Assembly: GCA_903889245.1 (NCBI GenBank)
Contig: CAISWQ010000096.1
Span: 1-60,659, forward strand
Origin: an uncultured Lentisphaerota bacterium
GTDB taxonomy: Bacteria > Verrucomicrobiota > Kiritimatiellia > CAIQIC01
Direction: 5' to 3'
Length of the DNA: 60,659 bases
Below the pieces are notes generated by a model that saw only the letters and a list, made by a program, of their open reading frames with translations, was not told the origin of the DNA and did not search any database. This document shows positions 7,734-15,786 of this stretch, one piece after another; the first letter of the stretch is position 1, and each line of letters begins with the position of its first letter. The position numbers were made by a program, and so were the translations under genes.

Positions 7734-9626
7734 ATGATTCGATGGTGGCTCATACTCGGCAGTGTGTGTGTCGGGCTGGCGCAGGGCGCGGGCACGAACG
7801 CGCCCACCGACGATGAGTTCCTCAACGAGGTCGAGCGCCGCTCGTTTCAGTTTTTCCTCAAGGAGACCGAGCCGGCGACCGGTCTCGTGACCGACCGCGC
7901 CGGCGCTGACGGCTCGTGGCGCGAGAACGTGGCGAGCGTGGCGGCGACGGGCTTCGGCCTCGCGGCGCTGTGCGTCGGCACGGAACGCGGCTGGATCGCG
8001 CGCACGAACGCCGTCGCGCGCGCGGTCACCACGCTGAAGTTCGCGCGCGACCGGCTGGCGCACGAGCGCGGCTTCTTCTATCACTTCGTCAACCGCGAGC
8101 TGGGCGACCGCGTCTGGGCATGCGAAGTCTCGCCGATGGATACGGCGCTCTTCCTCTGCGGCGCGCTGGCGGCGCGCGAATATTTCCACGATCCGCAGCT
8201 CGACCGCGTCGTCGCCGCGGTCTATGGGCGCGTGGACTGGCGGTGGATGCTCGATGGCGGCACGACGCTGCGGCTGGGTTGGCGGCCGGAGACCGGTTTC
8301 CTGCCGTACCGCTGGGACGCCTACGCCGAGCACCTGGCGATGTACCTGCTCGGGCTCGGCGCGCCGGAGCAGCCGCTGCCGCCGGAGTGCTGGGACGCGT
8401 GGCAGCGCGCGCCGGTCGGCTCCTACGCGGGCCTGACCTACCTGCAGCTCGCGCCGCTGTTCGTCCACCAGTTCTCGCACGCCTTCGTGGACTTCCGCGA
8501 CCAGCACGATGGCTACGCCGACTACTGGCGCAACTCGGAACTGGCGACGCGCGCGCAGCGGCAGCTCTGCCTCGACCTGCGCGCGAAGTTTCCGCACTAC
8601 GGCCCCGACTGTTGGGGCATCACCGCCTCCGACAGCCCGACGGGGTACCGCGCGTGGGGCGGCCCGCCGCCGACACCGGACCTCGATGGCGTCGTGGTGC
8701 CGTGCGCCGCAGGCGGCTCACTGCCCTTCGCGCCGGCGGAGTGCCTCGCCGTGCTGCGACACATCACGGAGAAGTTCGGCGCGCGCGCCTGGAAGCCCTA
8801 CGGCTTTGTGGACGCGTTCAACCCGCAGTCCGGCTGGTATTCGCCCGACGTGCTCGGCATCGACGTGGGCATCCTGCTGTTGATGGCGGAGAACCACCGC
8901 AGCGGCCTGATCTGGCGCGCGTGCATGGCCGCGCCGGAAATCCAGCGCGGGCTGAAGCTCGCGCGCTTCCGTCCCATCGCGCCGCAGGTCGCCAAGGCGT
9001 GGCCGAGCACGACGGCGATCCTGCCCGGTGGCCGCGTCGAACGCGCGCCGGACCACGCCGCGCCGCGCCTCGTCCGCGCCCGCCGCCTGCCGCGGCTCGA
9101 GCAGGACTGGGAATGGCATACACTGGGCGCGGCCACCGCGTGCGAACGCAGCGGCGACGTGGGGGAAAACTTCGCCGCGCGCTTCGCGTTTGCATGGGAT
9201 GACGATGCGCTCCACTTCCGTTGCGAGGTCTTTGATCCAGCCCCAACCAATGCCTGCCCACCGGAAAGGCTGGGCGAACAAGACAGCATAGAGTTGTTCC
9301 TGGGGGCGGGGCGCGGCGGCATCACTGCGGGCGCGACCAATGCGCTGCATCTTGGTTTCGCGCCCGGCGGCAAGGCCTGGGGTTGGTCCGGTGACTGCCG
9401 CGCAAAGGAGGTCAGCATACAACCGCTACCCACCGGCTACCGCATCACCGCCGCAATCCCCTGGAACGCACTGGGCATCGCGCCGACCGCCGGCGTGGTG
9501 CTGGCCTGCACACCCGTGGCCAACGATGTCGTTCACTCTCAAGATCGGCCCGGAAGACTTTTCTGGCGTCAGCATGCAAAGGGAACACGTACTGAACTGG
9601 GGGAAATATTGCTCGTAGGCCCCTGA
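7734..9626 (+). CDS. Secreted GH144-type glucanase with C-terminal CBM9-like domain
   Basis: The start at ATG 7734 gives a signal peptide (MIRWWLILGSVCVGLAQG). Residues ~25-430 match the glucoamylase-like domain (Pfam 10091, CAZy GH144) in order: FLKETEPATGLVTDRAG, GERGFFYHFV, LRLGWRPETGFLPYRWDAYAEHLAMYLLGLG, then CWGITASDSPTGY and YGFVDAFNPQSGWYSPDVLGIDVG. Characterised GH144 enzymes are beta-1,2-glucanases; members of the Pfam family can differ. About residues 450-630 form a CBM9/DOMON-like beta-sandwich (FAWDDDALHFRCEVFD, DSIELFLG, YRITAAIPWNALG). Exported, probably acting on beta-glucan outside the cytoplasm or in the periplasm. An upstream in-frame TTG at 7653 is less likely because it would disrupt the signal peptide. 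Confidence 0.88.
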   Translation: MIRWWLILGSVCVGLAQGAGTNAPTDDEFLNEVERRSFQFFLKETEPATGLVTDRAGADGSWRENVASVAATGFGLAALCVGTERGWIARTNAVARAVTTLKFARDRLAHERGFFYHFVNRELGDRVWACEVSPMDTALFLCGALAAREYFHDPQLDRVVAAVYGRVDWRWMLDGGTTLRLGWRPETGFLPYRWDAYAEHLAMYLLGLGAPEQPLPPECWDAWQRAPVGSYAGLTYLQLAPLFVHQFSHAFVDFRDQHDGYADYWRNSELATRAQRQLCLDLRAKFPHYGPDCWGITASDSPTGYRAWGGPPPTPDLDGVVVPCAAGGSLPFAPAECLAVLRHITEKFGARAWKPYGFVDAFNPQSGWYSPDVLGIDVGILLLMAENHRSGLIWRACMAAPEIQRGLKLARFRPIAPQVAKAWPSTTAILPGGRVERAPDHAAPRLVRARRLPRLEQDWEWHTLGAATACERSGDVGENFAARFAFAWDDDALHFRCEVFDPAPTNACPPERLGEQDSIELFLGAGRGGITAGATNALHLGFAPGGKAWGWSGDCRAKEVSIQPLPTGYRITAAIPWNALGIAPTAGVVLACTPVANDVVHSQDRPGRLFWRQHAKGTRTELGEILLVGP

Positions 9627-9668
9627 CCGCCGGCGGCACCCAGCCCGGCCCCAGCACCTTGCGCGCTA

Positions 9669-9713
9669 TCCAAACCTTGGAAAAAATGCGCGGTATTTTC
9701 CAAGGTTTGGAAA
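9669..9713. repeat. Phased palindrome, 2 copies abutting the rhaB promoter
   Basis: Copies with CC at 9670 and 9700 (30 bp). The second ends 1-2 bp before the -35 element of rhaB, placing its centre near -44 from the expected transcription start. Confidence 0.88.
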
Positions 9714-9714
9714 C

Positions 9715-9742
9715 TTGCGCTTGCGCCGCTGCTCCCTATAAT
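9715..9742 (+). promoter_or_regulatory. Promoter of rhaB
   Basis: TTGCGC (9715-9720), 16-bp spacer, perfect TATAAT (9737-9742). An AAAGGAGC ribosome-binding site precedes ATG 9771. The dispersed palindrome touches the -35 region. Confidence 0.75.
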
Positions 9743-9770
9743 CCCGCGCACCCAACAAAAGGAGCAAGTC

Positions 9771-11252
9771 ATGGCGAAGAATGTGAATTATCTCGCGTTG
9801 GATCTCGGCGCGGAGAGCGGACGGGCGATCGTCGGAACGTTTGACGGCAAAATTTTGGCGCTGCGGGAGCTGCACCGCTTCCCGAACGGGCCGGTCAAGG
9901 TCGGCAACCGGATGCACTGGGACGCGCTGCGGCTGTTCGCGGAAATGAAGGCCGGCCTGAAGAAGGCCGTCGAGGAAGTCGGCCAGCTCGAGAGCCTGGG
10001 CATCGATACATGGGGCGTCGACTTCGGCCTGCTCGATGCGCAGGGCGAGCTGCTCGGCAATCCCGTCCACTACCGTGATGCGCGCACCGATGGCATGGTC
10101 GAGGCCGCGTTCAAGCGCGTCCCGCGCGCCGCGTTCTACGGCCAGACCGGCATCCAGTTCATGCAGCTCAATTCGGTCTTCCAGCTCTTTGCGCTCGCGC
10201 AGGCAAAGTCGCCGCAGCTCGCCGCGGCCAAGCAGCTCCTCTTCATGCCGGACCTGTTCAACTATTGGTTCACCGGCCGCGCCGTCATCGAGCGCACAAT
10301 CGCCAGCACGAGCCAGTGCCTGAACCCCGCGACCGGCACGTGGGCCGCGCCGCTGCTGAAGAAGCTCGGCATCCCCGTGAAAATTTTCGGCAAGCTCGTC
10401 GAGCCCGGCGCGGTCATCGGCAAGCTGGCCAAGGGCGTCGCGGCGGAAACCGGCGCGGAAGGTTTGAAGGTCGTCGCGCCCGGCGGGCACGATACCGCGT
10501 GCGCCGTCGCCGCTGTGCCGGCCGCAGTGAAGAACTATGCCTACCTGAGCAGCGGCACGTGGTCGCTGATGGGCATGGAGCTGGATCAGCCCGTCGTGAC
10601 CGAGGCCAGCCTGAAGTATAACTTCACCAACGAAGGCGGCGTGTGCGACACGATCCGCTTCCTGAAAAACATCTCCGGCCTGTGGCTCGTGCAGGAGTGC
10701 AAGCGCACATGGGCCGCGCGCGGCGAGAACCTCGACTACGCGGAGATCACCAAGCAGGCGGCGGCCGCGCCCAGCCTGACCGCGTTCGTCGACCCGAACC
10801 ACGCCGACTTTTTGAGCGCCGGCGATATGCCTGCGCGCATCGCCGCGTTCTGCCAGCGCACGAAGCAGCCGGTGCCACAGAGCAAGGGCGAGATCGTCCG
10901 CGTCGCGCTGGAGAGCCTGGCGATGAAGTATCGCTGGGTGCTCGAACGCCTCGAAGAGCTCACCGGCCAGCAGGCCGAGGTGCTGCACATGGTCGGCGGC
11001 GGCACACAGAACAAGCTACTCAACCAGCTCGCGGCGAACGCGGTTGGCCGCACGGTCATCACCGGCCCGATCGAGGCGACGGCGGCGGGCAACATCATCA
11101 TGCAGATGCTGGCGACGAAGAAGATCAAGACGCTGGCCGAGGGCCGCGCGATCATCCGCGCCTCGTTCCCGACCGAGACCTATGAGCCGCAGGAAAGCGG
11201 CGCCTGGAGCGATGCCTACCAGCGCTTCCTCAAGAACCACGGCGGCAACTGA
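9771..11252 (+). CDS. rhaB: Rhamnulokinase (FGGY family)
   Basis: ATP-dependent sugar kinase phosphorylating L-rhamnulose (or a related ketose) at C1. N-terminal LALDLGAESGRAIVG is the phosphate-1 motif, GIDTWGVDFGLLD is the typical rhamnulokinase block, followed by HYRDARTDG, GGHDTACAVAA and LSSGTWSLMGMEL. MVGGGTQNKLLNQLAANA ... GPIEATAAGN form the C-terminal FGGY ATPase half. 493 aa, normal length, with a strong AAAGGAGC site before ATG. Followed by a PHP-like gene and an SDR, suggesting a deoxysugar catabolic cluster, and consistent with the GH106 rhamnosidase elsewhere in the window. L-fuculokinase is a less likely alternative. Confidence 0.93.
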   Translation: MAKNVNYLALDLGAESGRAIVGTFDGKILALRELHRFPNGPVKVGNRMHWDALRLFAEMKAGLKKAVEEVGQLESLGIDTWGVDFGLLDAQGELLGNPVHYRDARTDGMVEAAFKRVPRAAFYGQTGIQFMQLNSVFQLFALAQAKSPQLAAAKQLLFMPDLFNYWFTGRAVIERTIASTSQCLNPATGTWAAPLLKKLGIPVKIFGKLVEPGAVIGKLAKGVAAETGAEGLKVVAPGGHDTACAVAAVPAAVKNYAYLSSGTWSLMGMELDQPVVTEASLKYNFTNEGGVCDTIRFLKNISGLWLVQECKRTWAARGENLDYAEITKQAAAAPSLTAFVDPNHADFLSAGDMPARIAAFCQRTKQPVPQSKGEIVRVALESLAMKYRWVLERLEELTGQQAEVLHMVGGGTQNKLLNQLAANAVGRTVITGPIEATAAGNIIMQMLATKKIKTLAEGRAIIRASFPTETYEPQESGAWSDAYQRFLKNHGGN

Positions 11253-11255
11253 AGA

Positions 11256-11400
11256 ATGGTAGATGGCAGATGTGAGATGGCAGATGGCGGAAAACATCGA
11301 ACGTCGAACATTCAACATCGAGTGCCGAAGCAGGAAACAAAGTGTGGCGTGATGGCCAGTTGCCTTGCAACTGACCGCTGACAACTGACAACCAACAAGC
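11256..11400. repeat. Mixed minisatellites between rhaB and PHP gene
   Basis: Successive low-complexity blocks: GATGGCAGATG iterations, ACATCGAACGTCGAACATTC iterations (inverse of the lpdA insert), then TGACCGCTGACAACTGAC iterations. No gene or promoter is evident. Confidence 0.8.
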
Positions 11401-11402
11401 CC

Positions 11403-12740
11403 ATGAGCACCATCGAACAACTCGAACAGCAACTGGACGACTTCAACCCGGCGCGGCGGCACGAGGCGCTGGCCGCGCTCGCGGCGGCAGCGCACGCGGG
11501 CAAGCACCAACTCCCGGCGCCGGGCGTCGCGCACAACCTGCATGCCCACACGTTTTTCAGCTATAACGCCTACGGCTACTCGCCGAGCCGTTTCGCGTGG
11601 CTCGCGCGCAAGGCCGGCCTCGCGCTCGGCGGCATCGTGGACTTCGACGTGCTCGATGGCCTCGAGGAATTCCAGGCCGCGCGCCGCCTGCTCGATCTGC
11701 CTGGCTGCACCGGCATGGAGACGCGCGTGTTCGTTAGCGAGTTCGCGCAGTGGTCCATCAACTCGCCCGGCGAGCCGGGCGTCGCCTACACGATGGGCAT
11801 CGGCTTCCCGCGCCGGCAGATTCCCGCCGCCGCCGAGCAGTTCATGGCCGGCCTGCGCCGGACCGCCGAGCAGCGCAACCGCGACCTGCTCGCGCGTGTC
11901 AACGCGTTCATGGCGCCGGTGACGGTCGACTATGAAAAAGATCTGCTCCCGCTGACGCCCGCCGGCAACGCGACCGAGCGGCACATCTGCCTCGCCTACG
12001 CGCGCAAGGCGCAGCGGCTGCATCCCGACGCGGCCGACCTGAAGAAATTCTGGGCCGAGAAACTCGGTGCCGAGGCCGAGGGCGCGGACCTGCCGGAGGG
12101 TGCGAAGCTGCAAAACCTGATCCGCGCCAAGACGATGAAGAAGGGCGGCGTCGGCTACGTCCAGCCCGGCCCGACCTCGTTCCCGACGCTCGCCGACTTC
12201 AACCAGTTCGTGCTCGCGTGCGAGGCGCTGCCCGCGCTCTGCTGGCTCGATGGCACCAGCGAGGGCGAGCAGAAGATCGAGGAGCTGCTGCGCGTGGCGA
12301 TGAGCACCGGCTGCGCGGCGCTGACGATCATCCCCGACCGCAACTACAAGCCCGGCGTGCAGGACCAGAAGCTGAAGAACCTCTATCACGTCGTGGACCT
12401 CGCGCAGAAGCTGCACCTGCCCGTGACGGTCGGTACCGAGATGAACAGCCCCGGCAACAAGTTCGTGGACTCGTTCGAGGCCGCCGAACTCAAGCCGCTG
12501 ATCCCGGTTTTTCTGCGCGGCGCGCACATCGTCTATGCCCACGCCGCGCTCCAGCGCGAGGCGGGCAAGGGCTACTTGAGCGCGTGGGCGCAGCACAACT
12601 ATCCCGCGGCCGCCGACCGTAACGCGTTCTTCGAGCAGGTCGGCAAGGCGCTCGTGCCCGCGCGCGAGGCCGCGCTCGCTTCGCTGCCGCAAGAGGCGAC
12701 GCCCGCCCAGGTGCTCGCCGTAGCCAGCAGCAAAAACTGA
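11403..12740 (+). CDS. PHP-domain-like protein of a rhamnose/deoxysugar cluster
   Basis: 445 aa, cytosolic. Residues ~42-75 hold HNLHAHTFFSYNAYGYSPS, the HxH motif I of PHP metal-dependent phosphoesterases. Motif II, normally TDHD-like, reads IVDFDVLDG, so the histidine is replaced by Phe and the metal site may be altered. Later blocks (PGPTSFPTLADFNQ, WLDGTSEGEQKIEELL, PVTVGTEMNSPGNKFVD, HIVYAHAALQREAGKGY) could complete a TIM-like barrel, with Glu/Asn in GTEMNSPG as candidate active-site residues. No activity can be assigned from sequence; its place between rhaB and an SDR suggests a sugar-phosphate or aldehyde-handling step. The GIY-YIG gene begins 5 bp after its stop. Confidence 0.75.
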   Translation: MSTIEQLEQQLDDFNPARRHEALAALAAAAHAGKHQLPAPGVAHNLHAHTFFSYNAYGYSPSRFAWLARKAGLALGGIVDFDVLDGLEEFQAARRLLDLPGCTGMETRVFVSEFAQWSINSPGEPGVAYTMGIGFPRRQIPAAAEQFMAGLRRTAEQRNRDLLARVNAFMAPVTVDYEKDLLPLTPAGNATERHICLAYARKAQRLHPDAADLKKFWAEKLGAEAEGADLPEGAKLQNLIRAKTMKKGGVGYVQPGPTSFPTLADFNQFVLACEALPALCWLDGTSEGEQKIEELLRVAMSTGCAALTIIPDRNYKPGVQDQKLKNLYHVVDLAQKLHLPVTVGTEMNSPGNKFVDSFEAAELKPLIPVFLRGAHIVYAHAALQREAGKGYLSAWAQHNYPAAADRNAFFEQVGKALVPAREAALASLPQEATPAQVLAVASSKN

Positions 12741-12745
12741 TCGAA

Positions 12746-13549
12746 ATGAAAATTTCTGATCTAAGACAATTTACGTATTTCCGTGATCGCCGGGATGTAA
12801 AAGTGGCACGTCACAAAGAACCCAAGAAGGATTTATGGGAGCTGTTCCGTCAGGAGAAGTTTGGCCACTATCAAGAATTTCAGTCGTGGGATGTATTCAA
12901 AGGCGCAAAATATATCCTCAGCTTCATAGGTGAGCGCGATAAATATGCTAAGTTTGTCGGAGTCTGGGAAATTCTTTCGTCCCACAAGCGCGGCGCGAAT
13001 GGCTTTAGATATTCCAGTCGTGAAATCAAAGATTTCAACGACCTCAAAGGGCGCCTCGTTGTTCAGTGGGGAAAAGGCACGCGTTCGTGGACTCAATGGC
13101 TCCACACGAAGGGTGACAAAGAGATCGTTGAGCTGTTGCCTCCAAACTATGTGATGGACTTCCCCGGATACTACGACTTTACCTTAACCTATGATCAACT
13201 CTCAGAGATCGTCAATGATCCAAAGACCCACCGTGAATGGCAAAGAATGCTTTCCTCCGTCTGCGGTGTTTATCTCGTACTTGATCGACGATCTGGGAAA
13301 CAATATATCGGCAGCGCTTACGGAACCGATGGAATATGGGCACGGTGGAAGAAGTATGTGAAAACACCATCCGGCGGTAATAAAATGTTGCGCGAGCTGC
13401 TCCGGGGAAGTTGTAAGCGCCATAAACATTTCCAGTTTTCGATACTTCGCGTCTTAGAACCAAACGCACGACGAGGTGACGTGATCGCGGCAGAAGTTTG
13501 TTCAAAACGGAAACTCGGGAGCAGGGCATTTGGCCTCAATAGCAATTGA
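12746..13549 (+). CDS. GIY-YIG nuclease family protein with novel N-terminal domain
   Basis: A C-terminal GIY-YIG nuclease fold: CGVYLVLD (Gly174-Val-Tyr), QYIGSA (Tyr187-Ile-Gly), Arg200 in IWARWKKY and Glu250 in AAEVCSKRKLGS, ending in AFGLNSN, the usual terminus of this stand-alone subgroup. Residues 1-165 are an uncharacterised domain rich in Trp, Phe and Lys (WELFRQEKFGHYQEFQSWDVF, RLVVQWGKGTRSWTQWL). Base composition is clearly AT-richer than both neighbours, and codons such as AAA, TAT and AAT are common, pointing to recent transfer. It splits the rhaB-PHP / SDR cluster. Possible roles are defence or mobile-element DNA cleavage; no transposase, methylase or inverted ends are visible. 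Confidence 0.85.
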   Translation: MKISDLRQFTYFRDRRDVKVARHKEPKKDLWELFRQEKFGHYQEFQSWDVFKGAKYILSFIGERDKYAKFVGVWEILSSHKRGANGFRYSSREIKDFNDLKGRLVVQWGKGTRSWTQWLHTKGDKEIVELLPPNYVMDFPGYYDFTLTYDQLSEIVNDPKTHREWQRMLSSVCGVYLVLDRRSGKQYIGSAYGTDGIWARWKKYVKTPSGGNKMLRELLRGSCKRHKHFQFSILRVLEPNARRGDVIAAEVCSKRKLGSRAFGLNSN

Positions 13550-13558
13550 AATGTAATA

Positions 13559-13640
13559 TTTCCAAGGCGTGGAAAGACTCATCGTCACTTTTTCCAAGCC
13601 TTGGAAAAAATCGTGATTCCGGTTTCCAATGTTTGGAAAA
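13559..13640. repeat. Phased palindrome array, 3 copies
   Basis: Copies with CC at 13562, 13594 and 13626, both intervals 32 bp. Cores are CCAAGGCGTGG, CCAAGCCTTGG and CCAATGTTTGG. Lies just downstream of the GIY-YIG gene. Confidence 0.9.
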
Positions 13641-13645
13641 GTAGA

Positions 13646-13867
13646 ATGCATAAAGCGGAAAAGATAACCAAGGCGGATGTCGCTGACGAATTCGATACGG
13701 AACGGCGCGAGTGGATTGCTTTTGGCTTACAGCGCCTAGCTTGTTGCTGCGATGAGGATGAGCCGGATTACTCTGGGCATAGATTAGTTGTGGGCGGGGC
13801 TTCCAGCCCCGCGAACAGAACCACAGCGTCGGCCCGTACAACAAAAAACAAACGGAAATCAACATGA
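13646..13867 (+). CDS. Small hypothetical protein, possibly a truncated gene
   Basis: A 73-aa frame beginning MHKAEKITKADVADEFDTE, then EWIAFGLQRLACCCDEDEPD. The first ~45 residues look like genuine protein with an acidic, helical character recalling small antitoxin-type proteins, but I cannot name a family. The rest (VVGGASSPANRTTASARTT) is read from a repeat containing the GGGGC-TTCCA-GCCCC hairpin at about 13798-13812, so the original C-terminus was probably replaced by a repeat. Composition is intermediate, like the adjoining GIY-YIG gene, and both may belong to one acquired segment. It overlaps the SDR start by 4 bp. Confidence 0.35.
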   Translation: MHKAEKITKADVADEFDTERREWIAFGLQRLACCCDEDEPDYSGHRLVVGGASSPANRTTASARTTKNKRKST

Positions 13868-14679
13868 GCTTGAAACTGTTGCAGGATAAAATTTGCGTGC
13901 TGACCGGCGGGGCGCAGGGCTTGGGGCAGGCGTTGAGCATGCGCATGGCCGAGGAAGGCTGCCACGTGATCATCGCCGACCTGAAGGAAGACCAGCTTAA
14001 GGCGACGGCCGGGGAAGTCGCGCAGGTCACGGGCCGCAAGACGGTGCCGGTGAAGTGCGATGTTTCGCAGGAAGCCGACGTCCAAAATCTTTTCGACGTG
14101 GCGGTGAAAAATTTCGGGCGCGTGGATGTGGTCGTCTCCAACGCCGCGATCCTGATTGCCGAGCCGATCTGCGACGCGAACGCCGAGAAGTGGCGCGCGG
14201 TGATGAACGTCAACCTGTTCGGCAATTTCCTGATCTGCAAGCACGCCTGCCGGATTATGAAGGCGCAGAAGTCCGGCTCGATCGTCCAGATCAATTCCAA
14301 GAGCGGCAAGAAGGGTAGCTCGGCGAACAGCGCGTATGCGGCGAGCAAGTTTGGCGGAATCGGCCTCGTCCAAAGCGTCGCGTTGGAGATGGCGAAGTTC
14401 GGCGTGCGCTGCAACGCGGTCTGCCCCGGCAACCTGCTCGAGTCGCCGCTGTGGACTGACCCCGAACGCGGTCTGTTCGTCCAGTACTTCAAGGCCGGCA
14501 AGGTGCCGGGCGCGAAGACCCTTGAGGACGTGAAGCAGTTCTATGTGGATCAAGTTCCGCTGCGGCGAGGGACGACCTATGCCGATATTGGCAACGTCGT
14601 CGTCTTCCTCGCCAGCGAGCTTTCCAGTTACATGACCGGCCAGGCGATCAACGTCACCGGCGGCCAGGAAATGCGCTGA
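13864..14679 (+). CDS. Short-chain dehydrogenase, sorbitol-6-phosphate 2-dehydrogenase (SrlD)-like
   Basis: Classical Rossmann SDR of 271 aa. Cofactor motif TGGAQGLG is at residues ~15-22, CDVSQ and SNAAI follow, the catalytic Ser lies in QINSKSGKKGS, and the YxxxK pair in SAYAASKFGG. The C-terminal half (NAVCPGNLLESPLWTD, VPLRRG, YMTGQAINVTGGQ) closely parallels E. coli SrlD, including the unusual NSKSGK block and GNLLxSP. It probably oxidises or reduces a sugar phosphate or polyol in the same pathway as rhaB and the PHP-like protein. Likely NAD-dependent since Asp (ADLKED) follows beta-2. fmt starts 11 bp downstream, perhaps on the same transcript. Confidence 0.88.
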   Translation: MSLKLLQDKICVLTGGAQGLGQALSMRMAEEGCHVIIADLKEDQLKATAGEVAQVTGRKTVPVKCDVSQEADVQNLFDVAVKNFGRVDVVVSNAAILIAEPICDANAEKWRAVMNVNLFGNFLICKHACRIMKAQKSGSIVQINSKSGKKGSSANSAYAASKFGGIGLVQSVALEMAKFGVRCNAVCPGNLLESPLWTDPERGLFVQYFKAGKVPGAKTLEDVKQFYVDQVPLRRGTTYADIGNVVVFLASELSSYMTGQAINVTGGQEMR

Positions 14680-14690
14680 CGGAGGCCGGC

Positions 14691-15623
14691 GTGCGCATCA
14701 TCTTCATGGGTTCGGGCGAGGTGGGCTGCCCGGTGGTGGAGCGGCTGCTGGCTTCCGTACAGGATGAACTCGTCGCGGTGGTCACGCAGCCCGACCGGCC
14801 GCAGGGCCGCAAGTTGCAGCTCGCGCCTTGCCCCGTGAAGGCGTTCATCGCCGGCCGCGTACCGGTGCTGACGCCGGAAAAATGCGGCGCGCCGGACTTC
14901 ATCGCGCAGCTCGCCGCGCTCCAGCCCGATCTGATTGTCGTGGCCGCCTACGGCCAGTTCCTGCCGCGCGCATTGCTCGACCTGCCGCCGCACGGCGTCA
15001 TCAACGTGCATCCCTCGCTGCTGCCGAAATATCGCGGCGCCGCGCCGATCCAGTGGGCGGTGGCGCGCGGCGAGGTCGAGACCGGCGTCTCGATCATCTA
15101 CCTGGTCGAGAAAATGGACGCGGGTGACATCATCCAGCAGGAGCGCCTGCCGCTGCCGCCGGATGCGACCGCCGCCGAGCTCACGCCCTTGCTTTCCGCG
15201 CTCGGCGCCGGGTTGCTCATGCGCGCCATCGAGGATATCCGCGCCGGCGCCGTGCGGCGCGTGCCGCAGGATGACGCGCTTGCCACGCGCGCGCCAATCC
15301 TGCACAAGCATGACGGCCGCCTCGACTGGTCGCTGCCGGCGCAGGACCTGCACAACCGCATCCGCGGTTTCTTTCCGTGGCCCGGCTGTTACTTCGAGTG
15401 GCCGCGCGGTTCGGAGAAGCGCGTCAAGGTGCTCAAGGCCGCGTCTGCCGCTGGCGATGGCGAGGCGGGAACGATTCTCCCCAGCGACGCTCACGGCCTC
15501 GATGTGGCGTGCGGGAGCGGGGTGCTGCGCTTGATCGAGGTTCAGCCGGAAGGCAAGAAGCCGATGTCCGCCGCCGCCTTCCTCAATGGTGCGCGCCTCG
15601 GCCCCGGCGACAGGCTCGGATGA
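14691..15623 (+). CDS. fmt: Methionyl-tRNA formyltransferase
   Basis: Formylates initiator Met-tRNA with 10-formyl-THF in the cytosol. The N-terminal domain has IIFMGSGEVG and the catalytic Asn-His-Asp set: [20 protein letters not shown] and KMDAGDI. The C-terminal anticodon-type domain begins near residue 205 (HNRIRGFFPWPGCYF) and ends in LNGARLGPGDRLG. It starts at GTG 14691 after GGAGG. 310 aa is normal. Located 11 bp after the SDR, away from its common partner def. Its stop is followed by a repeat-built hairpin shared with the convergent acyl-CoA synthetase. Confidence 0.96.
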   Translation: MRIIFMGSGEVGCPVVERLLASVQDELVAVVTQPDRPQGRKLQLAPCPVKAFIAGRVPVLTPEKCGAPDFIAQLAALQPDLIVVAAYGQFLPRALLDLPPHGVINVHPSLLPKYRGAAPIQWAVARGEVETGVSIIYLVEKMDAGDIIQQERLPLPPDATAAELTPLLSALGAGLLMRAIEDIRAGAVRRVPQDDALATRAPILHKHDGRLDWSLPAQDLHNRIRGFFPWPGCYFEWPRGSEKRVKVLKAASAAGDGEAGTILPSDAHGLDVACGSGVLRLIEVQPEGKKPMSAAAFLNGARLGPGDRLG

Positions 15624-15786
15624 ATTGGAGATTGAAGATTTCTGATTGCCGATTTGCGGTAGGCAACCGATCAAGAAACGGCCGCGACGGAGCGCGGCCC
15701 TCCAGTAACAAAGCCCAGCGTGGAGGGCCACGCTCCGTCGTGGCCGAAACAATATTCACCTGAAAAATCGCCAATCGGCAATCTCT
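15624..15786. repeat. Composite inverted-repeat element between convergent genes
   Basis: Outer arms (GATTGCCGATTTGCGG near 15645 and AAATCGCCAATCGGCAAT near 15765) flank a strong inner hairpin: left arm 15679-15704 and right arm 15721-15746 match at 24 of 26 positions around a 16-nt loop. The element could terminate both fmt and the acyl-CoA synthetase. A third copy of the 26-bp arm lies inside the N-terminus of the GH2 gene (40932-40957), so the arm is a dispersed element. Confidence 0.85.

Noticed and set aside
13646-13867. Firm call of an antitoxin gene
   Set aside because: Only a general resemblance of the first ~45 residues, no partner toxin, and the C-terminus is repeat-derived.
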